A stretch of DNA of 64,000 bases from Bosea sp. (in: a-proteobacteria) (GCF_023953965.1 NZ_JAMLIX010000002.1:558001-622000), one strand, 5' to 3'. Shown: positions 41,789 to 50,439, numbered from the stretch's first letter. Notes: a model not told the origin generated them from the sequence alone. A program made the numbers and translations.

Positions 41789-42004
41789 TCAGCGCTTCTG
41801 CGCCCGGATCAGATCGCAGGGATCGACGCCCAGCGCCTCGGCGACCTTGCCGAGGACGCTCACGCTTGCCGACACCGCGCCGCGCTCGATCGAGCCGACG
41901 TAGCGCATGCTCAAGCCCGAGCGCTCGGCCAACTCCTCTTGCGTCAGTTTCTTGTCATAGCGCAGCCGACGCATGTTGATCGCCATGACCTCCTTAAGGT
42001 CCAT
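41789..42004 (-). CDS. XRE family transcriptional regulator
   Basis: A 71-residue single-domain Cro/CI-type helix-turn-helix protein: NMRRLRYDKKLTQEELAERS, then GLSMRYVGSIERGAVSASVSVLGKVAEALGV. It is the usual size of small rhizobial XRE regulators of integrated elements. It is divergent from the DUF2285-type gene with a tandem palindromic operator in between, suggesting autoregulation and control of the rightward genes. Confidence 0.9.
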   Translation of the reverse strand: MDLKEVMAINMRRLRYDKKLTQEELAERSGLSMRYVGSIERGAVSASVSVLGKVAEALGVDPCDLIRAQKR

Positions 42005-42024
42005 GACGCATCGGAGCCAGAATC

Positions 42025-42053
42025 GGAACGATCGTTCTAGGAATGATCGTTCC
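42025..42053. promoter_or_regulatory. Tandem palindromic operator of the XRE regulator
   Basis: Two adjacent 14-base sites: GGAACGATCGTTCT (42025-42038, with a perfect 12-base palindrome GAACGATCGTTC) and GGAATGATCGTTCC (42040-42053), one base apart. They lie 21 bases upstream of the XRE start. Confidence 0.65.
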
Positions 42054-42227
42054 TATTCGGTATGGTCGGAGGCCGACTCTTACCTCCGATTCGGTCCGCC
42101 AAGCGACCCGCTATCGCCGCGGCCGCATAACGTCATTCCGCTTTCGGCGAGGGAATGCTGTCGCAAATCTATTGCGGGCCAGGCCGATAACCTATTTGTC
42201 AAAGTGGGGAACGGGTTGGGGAACACC

Positions 42228-42494
42228 ATGACGAATAAGTCCGCCTTCAAGGACAGTCCGCCGCTGACCGATCAGGTGAATGCCTACGACGAAGCGCATC
42301 TCGCCACCTACCTCCGGCTGCTCGACGCGGCGGAGGAAGGCGCCGACTGGCGCGAGGTGGTCGAGATCGTGTTCGGCCTCGATGCTGATGCCGATCCGGA
42401 GCGCGCGAAGCATATGCACGACACTCACTTGGCGCGTGCGCGCTGGATGACCGAGCAAGGTTATCGGCACCTTCTCCAGCCACGGATGCAGTGA
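42228..42494 (+). CDS. DUF2285-type small protein of integrative elements
   Basis: An 88-residue protein, ATG at 42228. The core YDEAHLATYLRLLDAAEEGA, DWREVVEIVFGLDADADPER and HLARARWMTEQGYRHLL follows the DUF2285 layout (helix, WREV loop, basic helix, GYRxLL). These proteins are nearly always found on rhizobial ICEs and plasmids near alpA/parB genes; they may be DNA-binding. GGGTTGGGGAAC lies upstream. The family label is from pattern memory and could be a sister family. Confidence 0.7.
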   Translation: MTNKSAFKDSPPLTDQVNAYDEAHLATYLRLLDAAEEGADWREVVEIVFGLDADADPERAKHMHDTHLARARWMTEQGYRHLLQPRMQ

Positions 42495-42637
42495 GCCCCG
42501 CACTAATTCTCTAACGGCTATGCAACTTATGATGGCTCGCCCAGCGAACCTTTCGCATTCCGATTATCTACATTGCAGCCCATCCCCGCGCCCCGATACT
42601 CGAATCATTCTTAAAAACCGGGCCGGGAGGAAATAAC

Positions 42638-43454
42638 ATGGAGCCCTTGCAGGACTGGCGATCCCCGCAATTCGAGCATGAATTGAGCCACCTCGACCGC
42701 GGTCGCGTGAGTTTCGAGTTTCTCCGCCGCAACAGCCAATACCGGCAGGACTACGCAACCGCGCTGACGGAGATCGCCGCCGGCGGCACGACGAGGACGG
42801 AAGCCATCACCCGACTCTCGCGCCGCTGGGGGTTGGCGTTTCCCGGCCGACCCTTCTGCATCGGCCGTGACGGCGCATCCTGTGTGGCAGGCGCAATGCT
42901 TCCCTGCCACGCTGATTGTCACTGCTGCCCCGGACGGCTTCGCGGCTACTTCGCTGCCTGATCCGCGCGCGCTGCCCATCCTCGGCGAACTGACGGGAGA
43001 TGGATTGCACGCTGTCGCCGCCGACGCCGAGGGCGACCACCAACTCTGGTTCGACACCGGCGCGGAGCCGGTCCTTGCGGCGATCGTCCTTCCGATCGAT
43101 CCGCATTTCTGGTGGCGTCATCGCAATGCCGGTCGCCTGGTGCGGCGGCTGGAGGGAAGGCACGCCGGCCGCTGGCCGCAAGAGCAACGCCTGTCCCGAT
43201 TCCAGCTCCATCGCGCCGCGTTGATGCTGCGCGCATGGGATGGCGTCGAGTCCGGAGCATCACGCCGCATCGTCGCCGGCACCCTTCTCAACAGGAACGT
43301 CGAAGCGCTGCGCGCGATCGACTGGAAGAATGCGCCTGAGCGACGCCAGCTCGCGCGCATCCTGAAAGCCTGCCGCGACACGATCGACGGCGGCTATTTG
43401 CGATGGCTCGTCAGTGCTGAGCGAAGTGCAAAGAGTGTCGACCCCGGCGTTTGA
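42638..43454 (+). pseudogene. DUF6499-DUF2285 protein, broken by a single-base frameshift
   Basis: The gene starts at ATG 42638 after GGGAGG and encodes DWRSPQFEHELSHLDRGR, then FEFLRRNSQYRQDY, a DUF6499-type N-terminus. At about 42834-42837 the frame changes. Reading with one G removed from the TTGGCG there gives RRWGLRFPADPSASAVTAHP and joins a 195-codon frame to 43454. That frame carries the DUF2285 signature (MLRAWDGVESGASRRIVAGT, then GYLRWLVS). Left uncorrected, the product ends as a 107-residue protein. This is a real pseudogene or a sequencing error; the two halves fit one typical ICE gene. Confidence 0.75.
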
Positions 43455-43617
43455 AGCGCCGGGGTCCACTGGAATATCCGGTGCGGATGATGAATCCGGC
43501 CAGATCACAGCTTTGTCGTGGAAGCCGTTATTCGGAAGCTCGGCCCCACTTCAGCCATCTGCGGAAGGCAAGCCCGTTGCAGATTGGCTTGAGCCCTAAT
43601 TGTGAGAGGAATGCTGC

Positions 43618-43990
43618 TTGCGAAAAGTTTGGCGCTATCTGGTCCTCGCGTTGATCGCGCTTGCTGCCTTCATCTTTCTCAACAACACAAACCTATTTGC
43701 ACCTGCCTTGACCGGGGAGCCGATCCTTCTTGCCCATCGCGGCATTGCGCAACGCTTTGATCCGGTCGGCGTCACCAATGATACCTGCACGGCGTCCCGC
43801 ATGTTGCCACCGACGCACGACTATTTGGAGAACACGATCGCTTCTGTGCAGGCGAGCTTTAAGGCCGGCTCCGACATTGTGGAAATCGACATCCATCCGA
43901 CGACGGATGGACAGTTCGCGGTTTTTCACGATTGGACTCTCGACTGCCGCACCAATGGTCTGGGCGTCACGCGCGACCACTCTATGGCCG
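43618..43990 (+). pseudogene. Glycerophosphodiester phosphodiesterase, truncated by IS21
   Basis: A GDPD N-terminus of ~124 residues starts at a TTG (43618) with AGAGGA upstream. It has a signal/anchor segment (YLVLALIALAAFIFL) and catalytic motifs LLAHRGIAQRF, DYLENTIAS, DIVEIDIHPTTDGQFAV and FHDWTLDC. Homology stops at GVTRDHSMA, exactly where the IS21-type element begins (43991). The GDPD C-terminal half is not found on the other side of the element. The hybrid frame runs on to 44031. Confidence 0.8.
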
Positions 43991-44059
43991 TGTCAACGGC
44001 GGTCGGATTCCAGGCCAGCGTGGCGGAGTAAAAGCAGGCCACTGGCGTTGAGGGTGGCG

Positions 44060-44097
44060 GATATGGCAGGGGCCCCGATCGGGGCCCCTGCCATATC
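44060..44097. repeat. 38-bp perfect palindrome inside the IS21 element
   Basis: Each arm is 19 bases, beginning GATATGGCAGGGGCCCCGA, with no loop. It lies 16 bases beyond the istB stop and could be a bidirectional terminator-like hairpin without a T tract. Confidence 0.8.
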
Positions 44098-44113
44098 GCG
44101 CTGTCGGGATTGA

Positions 44114-44977
44114 TCAGGGGATGATCTCGCCGGTTTCTGGATCGGCTTCGTTGGCGGTGGTCTGTTTTTGCCCCGCCGCGGCGGAGGCGCGCCGGCGGCC
44201 GGCCGATTGTTTGAGGCGGTAGCTGTCGCCGTTCATGGCGAGGATGCTGACGTGGTGGGTCAGGCGATCGAGCAGCGCGCCGGTGAGGCGCTCCGATCCC
44301 AGGACGGACGTCCAGTCCTCGAAGGGCAGGTTCGAGGTGACGATGGTTGAGCCGCGCTCGTAGCGTTGCGAGAAGATCTCGAACAGGAGCTCGGCGCCGG
44401 TCGGCGACAGCGGCACATAGCCGAGCTCGTCGACGATCAGCAGCTTGACCGCCTGCAACTCGCGCTGGAGCCTGAGCAGGCGCTTCTCGTCGCGGGCTTC
44501 GAGGAGCTGGTTGACCAGCGAAGCCGCCGTCGTGAAGGCGACGGAGAAGCCCTTCTGGCAAGCGGCCAGCCCGAGCGCGAGGGCGACATGGGTCTTGCCG
44601 GTGCCGCTGTTGCCGAGCGCGATGATGTTCTCCCGGCGCAGGATGTAGCCGCAGCGCGCCAGCTCCAGCACGAGCATCTTGTTCAGGCTCGGGATCGCCG
44701 TGAAGTCGAAGGTGTCGAAGCTCTTCACCGCTGGGAAGCGCGCCGCCCGGATCCGCCGCTCGACCGTGCGCCGCTCCCGGTCGATCAGTTCGAGCTCGAC
44801 CAACCGTAGCAGGTAGCGGGGATGATCGACGCCGTCGCGGGAGCATTCCCGTGCCACCTTGTCGTACTCGCGCAGGACGGTTGGCAGCTTCAGTTGCTTG
44901 AGGTGGTGCGCCAGCAGGACCTGCGGCGTTCCAGCGGTCGTGCCCGCCGGCATCGTCTCTTTCCCCGAGCCCGTCAT
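44114..44977 (-). CDS. istB: IS21 helper ATPase IstB
   Basis: A 287-residue DnaC-like AAA+ ATPase that loads the IstA transposase. Walker A is ALGNSGTGKTHVALAL, Walker B is VKLLIVDELGYVPLS, and the sensor segment is STIVTSNLPFEDWTSVLG. It opens with LLAHHLKQLKLPTVLREYD, typical of IstB. The start codon overlaps the istA stop (ATGA). The ~30-residue C-terminal tail is polar. Intact. Confidence 0.95.
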   Translation of the reverse strand: MTGSGKETMPAGTTAGTPQVLLAHHLKQLKLPTVLREYDKVARECSRDGVDHPRYLLRLVELELIDRERRTVERRIRAARFPAVKSFDTFDFTAIPSLNKMLVLELARCGYILRRENIIALGNSGTGKTHVALALGLAACQKGFSVAFTTAASLVNQLLEARDEKRLLRLQRELQAVKLLIVDELGYVPLSPTGAELLFEIFSQRYERGSTIVTSNLPFEDWTSVLGSERLTGALLDRLTHHVSILAMNGDSYRLKQSAGRRRASAAAGQKQTTANEADPETGEIIP

Positions 44978-46473
44978 GCCGCGGCTCCCGGCAGGAGCAC
45001 GGCGTAATCGGCCGCCGAGGTCGTCTTCACCGTAGTCCTCGGCAGATACGGATAGGCCGCCAGATCCAGACGGGCCGGGCGCCGTTCCAGCCGCGCCAGC
45101 GCGATCAGCTTCACCGCATCGAAGCCGATCGCGCCCAGCCGGATCGCCTCGCCGACGGCGAAGCTCACGACCTCGCGCGGCAAGGCCTCCAGCAGCCGCA
45201 GCACCTGGATGAACTCGCGCTTGCCGCGATTGCCCATGCGCGCTTCCAGGAGATGGCGCAGGTGCTGGAAGGCCTCGGGCAGGTCCCAGCCCTGCAAGGC
45301 CGCGGCCTGGTCGAGGGCGTTCGGCTTCTCCTCGATTAGCGCCAGATAGTGCAGCGGATCGGAGACGAACACGCCCGTCCCGTAATTGCGGGGATGGCGG
45401 GCAATCTCCTCGCCCCGGCACAGGATCACGACCTCCTCGACGAAGCCCTTCACCACCACGTCCTGGAAGCCATAGGCCGTCGGGACCGAGTAGTCGTTCG
45501 ACCGATATCGGACCAGCGCCGTCGACGAGACCCGCGCACCACGCTTCTCGCACGGCTCCAGCGGCACTGCCGGCAAAGGGCGCAAGACCCCGAGATCGGC
45601 AACAAGCCGCTCTCCGATCGTCTGGGCATGCCGGCCGGCCCGCTCGTCCTGTCGCCGGCGGCAGCGCTCGGCCAACATCGCGTTCAGTTCGGCGAAGCTC
45701 GCCGCCAAAGGGATCGGCGTCATGAAGTTCGAGCGGGCATACTTCACCAGCCCCTCGACCTTGCCCTTGTCATTGCCCTTGCCCGGGCGCCCGAACCGAT
45801 CCCGGAACAGATAGTGGCTCACCAGCTCCGTGAAGGCCCGCGTCCGCTCGCGCCGGCCATCGCCGCAGATCTTCGCCACCGCAATGCGGGTGTTGTCATA
45901 GAGGATCGACAGCGGCACACCGCCGAAGAAGCCAAAAGCCGAGACGTGACCGTCCAGGAACGCTTCCGTCGTCTCGCGCGGATACGCCTTCACGAAGCAG
46001 GCATCCGACTGTGGCAGGTCCAGGCAGAAGAAGTGGATCTTCTGCCGCACGCCGCCGATCACCGCCAGCGCCTCGCCAAAATCCACCTGGGCGTGACCGG
46101 GCGGATGGGCCAGCGGAACGAAGGTCTCGCGGCCCCGCGCCCGGCAGAGCCGCACATGGTCCTTCACCACCGTGTAGCCGCCGGCAAAGCCGTGCTCGTC
46201 CCGCAGCCGCTCGAAGATCCGCTTCGCCGTATGGCGCTGCTTCACCGGAGACGCCCGGTCTCCGTCCAGGATCGCCTCAATCACCGGCAGCAGCGGACCG
46301 AGCTTCGGCTTCTCGACCGGCTTCGTGCGCGTGTAGCCCGGAGGGATCGAGAACCGGCACATCTTGGCGATCGTTTCGCGGCTCAGCCCGAACACGCGAG
46401 CCGCTTCCCGTCGGCTCTGCTTCTGATTGAAAACGAAATCGCGAACCGCCGCGTAGACCTCCACAGCGAACAT
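44974..46473 (-). CDS. istA: IS21 transposase IstA
   Basis: A 499-residue IS21 transposase with an N-terminal helix-turn-helix (VFNQKQSRREAARVFGLSRE) and an integrase core. The acidic residues lie in HAQVDFGEALA, LSILYDNTRIAVAKI and the KGNDKGKVEG region, the D-D-E triad of the family. The C-terminal beta-barrel and helical part follows (VRYRSNDYSVPTAYGFQDVV). It appears complete with no frameshift, so the element may be active. It is coupled to istB. Confidence 0.95.
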   Translation of the reverse strand: MFAVEVYAAVRDFVFNQKQSRREAARVFGLSRETIAKMCRFSIPPGYTRTKPVEKPKLGPLLPVIEAILDGDRASPVKQRHTAKRIFERLRDEHGFAGGYTVVKDHVRLCRARGRETFVPLAHPPGHAQVDFGEALAVIGGVRQKIHFFCLDLPQSDACFVKAYPRETTEAFLDGHVSAFGFFGGVPLSILYDNTRIAVAKICGDGRRERTRAFTELVSHYLFRDRFGRPGKGNDKGKVEGLVKYARSNFMTPIPLAASFAELNAMLAERCRRRQDERAGRHAQTIGERLVADLGVLRPLPAVPLEPCEKRGARVSSTALVRYRSNDYSVPTAYGFQDVVVKGFVEEVVILCRGEEIARHPRNYGTGVFVSDPLHYLALIEEKPNALDQAAALQGWDLPEAFQHLRHLLEARMGNRGKREFIQVLRLLEALPREVVSFAVGEAIRLGAIGFDAVKLIALARLERRPARLDLAAYPYLPRTTVKTTSAADYAVLLPGAAA

Positions 46474-46647
46474 CCCCGCCGACCCCGAAAGGGATCAGCC
46501 TATCCAGTGGACGACTTTTACGCCGCCCGCGCCCGCACAAACGCAGGCGCTTCACTGGATGGTTTTCTCACCGCCCTGCACAGGGTTCGCAGTTCTATCG
46601 TGAAGGGCGCGCAGCAAGGCTACGCTCTGGATGGTTTCAAGCACCGC

Positions 46648-47088
46648 TTATTTCGTTAGCCGTGCCGTGAAGACGGTGAAGAACTGATCGGCGAGCTTGC
46701 GCGAGGTTGCCTGAACCAGGCGCGTGCCGAGCGCGGCGAGCTTGCCGCCGATCTCGGCCTTGGCATCGTAGCTGAGCACCGTCCCGCCGTCGTCCTCGAC
46801 CAGCGTGACCTGCGAGCCTCCCTTGGCGAAGCCGGCAATGCCGCCATTGCCCTGGCCGACGATGCGGCAGCCATTCGGCGCGTCGATGTCCTGCAGCTCG
46901 ACCGTGCCGGCGAAGGTCGCCGAGACGGGGCCGACCTTGAGCTGCACCTTGGCGGCGAAGCTGGTGGGCGAGGTCTGCTCCAGCTCCTTGCAGCCCGGAA
47001 TGCAGGCCTTCAGCGTCTCGACGTCGAACAAGGCCGCCCAGACCTTCTCGCGCGGTGCCGTGATGCGATGTTCGCCGGTGATATCCAT
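46648..47088 (-). CDS. CoxG-like SRPBCC protein
   Basis: A 146-residue SRPBCC-fold protein of the CO-dehydrogenase subunit G type. The N-terminus MDITGEHRITAPREKVWAAL is typical, followed by VETLKACIPGCKELEQTSPT, GGGIAGFAKGGSQVTL-like strands and the LAALGTRLVQATSRKLADQF helix. CoxG family members go with molybdenum hydroxylases and may place them at the membrane. Here it is the last gene of the hydroxylase-transporter operon, 20 bases after livF. It is intact although it adjoins the island edge. Confidence 0.88.
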   Translation of the reverse strand: MDITGEHRITAPREKVWAALFDVETLKACIPGCKELEQTSPTSFAAKVQLKVGPVSATFAGTVELQDIDAPNGCRIVGQGNGGIAGFAKGGSQVTLVEDDGGTVLSYDAKAEIGGKLAALGTRLVQATSRKLADQFFTVFTARLTK

Positions 47089-47108
47089 GATTGCCTCCGG
47101 AGCGCGCG

Positions 47109-47819
47109 TCAGACGGCGCAGTAGCGTTCTTGAACGGCCTTGTCGGCCAGCAGCGCGGCCGCCGTACTGCGATGGACGACCTCGCCCTGGTCGACGATCA
47201 CGGCACGGTCGGCGAGCTTCAGCGCCCATTCGACGTTCTGCTCGACCAGCAGCAGCGTGACGCCCTGATCGCGCAGGCGCCGGAACAGCACGCCCATCTC
47301 CTCGACAAGCACGGGCATGATGCCCTCCGAGGGCTCGTCGAGCAGGATCATCTTCGGCTTGGCGATCATCGCCCGCGCGATGGCCAGCATCTGCTGCTCG
47401 CCGCCGGACATGGTGACGCCCTGCTGGTCGAGACGTTCCTTGAGGCGCGGAAAACTCTCGGCGATCTCGTCGATGGCCCGGCGCTCATCGATGGAACCGT
47501 CGGTCGCGACGAGGCCGAGCTGGAGGTTCTCCCGGACGGTGAGGCCGGGCACGATCCGCCGCTCCTCGGGCACATAGGCAAGGCCGAGCCGGAAGCGCGC
47601 ATGGGCCGGCCGCGGCAGCAACTCGGCTCCGGCGAAGCGCACCGAGCCTGCGGTGCGCGGCATCAGGCCCATCACCGAGCGAATCGTCGAGGTCTTGCCG
47701 GCACCGTTGCGGCCGACGAGGGCGACGATCTCGCCCGGCTCGACCGCCAGAGAGATGCCGTGCAGGACATGGCTCGCGCCGTACCAGGCGTTCAGGTCCT
47801 CGACCTCAAGCATAGCCAT
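47109..47819 (-). CDS. livF: ABC transporter ATP-binding protein (LivF type)
   Basis: A 236-residue ABC ATPase of the branched-chain amino acid family. Walker A is ALVGRNGAGKTSTIRSVMGL, the signature is MSGGEQQMLAIARAM, and Walker B is MILLDEPSEGIMP followed by LLLVEQNVEWAL, the LivF hallmark. Start is ATG 47819 (MAML...), or 47813 as an alternative; it overlaps the livG end. Substrate is set by the binding protein upstream. Confidence 0.93.
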   Translation of the reverse strand: MAMLEVEDLNAWYGASHVLHGISLAVEPGEIVALVGRNGAGKTSTIRSVMGLMPRTAGSVRFAGAELLPRPAHARFRLGLAYVPEERRIVPGLTVRENLQLGLVATDGSIDERRAIDEIAESFPRLKERLDQQGVTMSGGEQQMLAIARAMIAKPKMILLDEPSEGIMPVLVEEMGVLFRRLRDQGVTLLLVEQNVEWALKLADRAVIVDQGEVVHRSTAAALLADKAVQERYCAV

Positions 47820-48561
47820 GGTTCTGCCCCAGATAGACGCGGCGGACCTCGGGGTCCGTCTGGATGTGCTGCGGGCTGCCATCGGCGATCAGGCGGCCGT
47901 GATGCAGCACGAGGATGCGGTCGGAAAGGCCGAGGATCATCTTCATCTTGTGCTCGACAAGCAGGATCGTGCGCCCGGCCGCGAGCCGCTCCAGCAGAGC
48001 CACCATGTCCTTGGTCTCCTCCGGCCCCATGCCGGCGGTCGGCTCGTCGAGCAGCAGGAGCTCGGGATCGGCGACCAGCGCGATCGCGATCTCCAGTGCG
48101 CGCTGCTCGCCATGGGCGAGGAACTTCGCCGTCGCGCCGCGCCGCGACATCAGCCCGACGGCGGCGAGCGCGGTATCGGCCCTGTCGTCGAGCTCGGTCA
48201 TCGCGGCCCGGTTCCGCCAGATGTCGTAGCGCGAGCGGAAAGCCTGGGCCGCCACGCGCACGTTCTCGTGGACGGAGAGCTCCGGGAAGATGTTGGTTAT
48301 CTGGTAGGAGCGTGCAATTCCCAGATGCGCGAAACGGTGCTGCGGCATCCCGGTGATGTCGCGGCCCTTGAAGCGGATCGAGCCGCCTGAAGGCGCCAGC
48401 ACGCCGGAGAGCACGTTGAAGAAGGTGCTCTTGCCGGCCCCGTTCGGCCCGATGATCGCCGTGACCTTGTTCGGCTCGAAGGAAGCGGTGACGCCCTCCA
48501 GCGCGACGAAGCCGCCGAAGCGCCGGCCGATATTCTCGACCGCGAGCAGGGGGGCGCTCAT
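47806..48561 (-). CDS. livG: ABC transporter ATP-binding protein (LivG type)
   Basis: A 251-residue ATPase. Walker A is IIGPNGAGKSTFFNVLSGVL. The LivG-specific insertion and loop are present (LGIARSYQITNIFPELSVHE), the signature is LAHGEQRALEIAIAL and Walker B LLLLDEPTAGMGPEET. The signature carries AHGEQ rather than LSGGQ, usual for LivG. It overlaps livM by 4 bases and livF by 14. Confidence 0.93.
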   Translation of the reverse strand: MSAPLLAVENIGRRFGGFVALEGVTASFEPNKVTAIIGPNGAGKSTFFNVLSGVLAPSGGSIRFKGRDITGMPQHRFAHLGIARSYQITNIFPELSVHENVRVAAQAFRSRYDIWRNRAAMTELDDRADTALAAVGLMSRRGATAKFLAHGEQRALEIAIALVADPELLLLDEPTAGMGPEETKDMVALLERLAAGRTILLVEHKMKMILGLSDRILVLHHGRLIADGSPQHIQTDPEVRRVYLGQNHGYA

Positions 48562-49556
48562 CGGCCGGCCCTCCAGGCGAGCGCCGTGCCCCAGATGCCC
48601 CTGGGCAGGAACAGCACGAACAGGATGAAGACGCTGCCGACGACGATCTGCCAGTGCGAGGTCCAGAGCGAGACGACGTCCTCCATCAGCAGGAAGGCGA
48701 GCGCGCCGACGAAGGGGCCGAAGAAGCTGCCGGCTCCGCCCAGCAGGGTCATCATCACGATCATGCCGGAGGTGTGGTAGTGCAGGATGTCGAGCGGCAC
48801 GATCGCCAGATGCAGGGCCGAGAGCGTCCCGGCCAGCGCGCAGATCAACCCGGACAGGGTGAAGGCGATCAGCTTGCTGCGCTCGACGTCGTAGCCGCAG
48901 GCGCGCGCCCGGGTCTCGTTCTCGCGGATCGCCTCGATCACCGCCCCGAAGGGCGAGTTCAGGATGCGGGAAACCAGCCACAGGGCCGCCGCCGCGAAGA
49001 CCATGAGCACGTAATACTTCTTCAGCGGGTCGAGGAAGTCGACCGTCCAGCCGAAGAGGTCGATCCTGGCGACGGTGAAGCCGCGCAGCCCGTTCTCGCC
49101 GCCGGTCAATGAGTAGGCCTGCAGCGCGACATAGTAGACGAGTTGCGACAGGGCGAGCGTCACCATCGAGAAATAGATGCCGCGCGTCCGGATCGAGAGC
49201 AGGCCGATGACGAAGGCGAGCGCGCTGCCGGCGAGGACACCGAGCGCGACGGCCACGTACCAGGGCAGTCCGAACTTGCCGATCGCGATCCCCGTGACAT
49301 AGGCGCCGGCCCCGAAGAAGGCGGCATGGCCGAAGGAAAGCAGCCCGGTGTAGCCGAACAGCAGATTGTAGCCGACCGCGACGAGCCCGTAGATCAGCAC
49401 GTTGACGGCGAGCGCCTGGGAGGGCAGCACCCAGGGCAGCAGGCACAGGGTCAGGATCGAGAGGGGAACGCGCCAGGCCGTCAGCCTTGCGCGCCAGCCC
49501 CTGTGGCCGTCCGGCCCGGCCATGACGGCGGCGACGGAGGAGTCGGAAGCGGTCAT
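48558..49556 (-). CDS. livM: ABC transporter permease (LivM type)
   Basis: A 332-residue inner-membrane permease with ~9-10 helices. The conserved LivM regions are NVLIYGLVAVGYNLLFGYTG, LLSFGHAAFFGAGAYVTG and the EAA-like coupling loop GAVIEAIRENETRARACGYD. ATG 49556 was chosen; upstream codons to 49598 overlap livH. It pairs with LivH to form the channel. Confidence 0.93.
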   Translation of the reverse strand: MTASDSSVAAVMAGPDGHRGWRARLTAWRVPLSILTLCLLPWVLPSQALAVNVLIYGLVAVGYNLLFGYTGLLSFGHAAFFGAGAYVTGIAIGKFGLPWYVAVALGVLAGSALAFVIGLLSIRTRGIYFSMVTLALSQLVYYVALQAYSLTGGENGLRGFTVARIDLFGWTVDFLDPLKKYYVLMVFAAAALWLVSRILNSPFGAVIEAIRENETRARACGYDVERSKLIAFTLSGLICALAGTLSALHLAIVPLDILHYHTSGMIVMMTLLGGAGSFFGPFVGALAFLLMEDVVSLWTSHWQIVVGSVFILFVLFLPRGIWGTALAWRAGR

Positions 49557-49566
49557 CGTCGTCTCC

Positions 49567-50439
49567 TCAGCCGCGCACCGGCTTGCCGAACAGGCCATGC
49601 GGCCTCACCAGCAGCACGAGCGCCATCAGCGCGAACATCACGATCGTCGCCATTTCCGGGGCGAACAGGGCCGTCATGCTGATCGCCACGCCGACGAGCA
49701 GCCCCGCGACCACGGCGCCGACGAGAGAGCCCATGCCGCCGATGACCGTGACGACGAAGGCCTCCGCCAGCACGAGCGAGCCCATCTCCGGATTGACGTT
49801 GCGCATCGGCGCGGCGAGCACGCCGCCCAGCGCGGTCAACCCGATGCCGAGCCCGAAGACCAGGAGCCACACCTTCGAGATGTCGACGCCGAGCACGCGC
49901 ATGATCTGTGGATCCTTGGCGCCCGCGCGCACGATCAGCCCGAACTTCGTCTTCTCCAGCCCGAGCCAGAGCAGCACGAGGATGACGGCGACGACCGCGA
50001 CGACGAAGAGCCGGTAGATCGGGAAGAAGCCGATGCCGAGATCGGCGACCCCGGCCAGTTCCGGCGGGGTCTGGAACGGGATCCCGTCGCTGCCGAAGAC
50101 GATCCGGACGGCCTCGACCAGCACATAGCCGAGCCCGAAGGTCAGCAGCAGCGGGTCGTCGATCGAGCGTTTGTAGAGCGGGCGGATCAGGAAGCGCTCG
50201 ATCAGCATCCCGAAGGCGCCGATGGCGATGGGGGCGATCAGCAGCCCCCACCAGAAGCTGCCGGTCAGCGACGCGACCCAGAGCCCGGCATAGGCCCCGA
50301 TCATGAACAGCGCGCCATGGGCGAAGTTCACCACGCCCAGCATGCCGAAGATGATCGACAGGCCGAGCGCGACCATGATCAGGATCGCCCCGAGCGCGAC
50401 GCCCGAGAAGAGCTGCATCGCGATGAGTTCGGCGTCCAT
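49567..50439 (-). CDS. livH: ABC transporter permease (LivH type)
   Basis: A 290-residue permease of the LivH family. It has GVALGAILIMVALGLSIIFG, MLGVVNFAHGALFMIGAY and the coupling-loop region LIVRAGAKDPQIMRVLGVDI. Near its end it has GGMGSLVGAVVAGLLVGVAI. A GTG precedes the chosen ATG. 10 bases separate it from livM. Confidence 0.93.
   Translation of the reverse strand: MDAELIAMQLFSGVALGAILIMVALGLSIIFGMLGVVNFAHGALFMIGAYAGLWVASLTGSFWWGLLIAPIAIGAFGMLIERFLIRPLYKRSIDDPLLLTFGLGYVLVEAVRIVFGSDGIPFQTPPELAGVADLGIGFFPIYRLFVVAVVAVILVLLWLGLEKTKFGLIVRAGAKDPQIMRVLGVDISKVWLLVFGLGIGLTALGGVLAAPMRNVNPEMGSLVLAEAFVVTVIGGMGSLVGAVVAGLLVGVAISMTALFAPEMATIVMFALMALVLLVRPHGLFGKPVRG

Larger units (their letters stand above)
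43991..46554 (-). mobile_element. IS21-family insertion sequence (istA-istB)
   Basis: About 2.56 kb with an istA-istB pair read on the minus strand. Left-end bases (TGTCAACGG...) include GGCGGAGTAAAAGCAGG, then CCACTGG. Their inverted counterpart near 46502-46527 (CCAGTGGACGACTTTTACG...) matches at 20 of 24 positions. The outer tips are chosen as TG...CA, but the two internal repeats are not equidistant from the tips and no target duplication is seen. The right boundary is therefore approximate. Confidence 0.75.

Noticed and set aside
45349..46659. Long plus-strand frame opposite istA
   Set aside because: Most of it is the antisense shadow of istA. Only the last ~35 codons beyond the IS could be a gene remnant, and they match no family I know.
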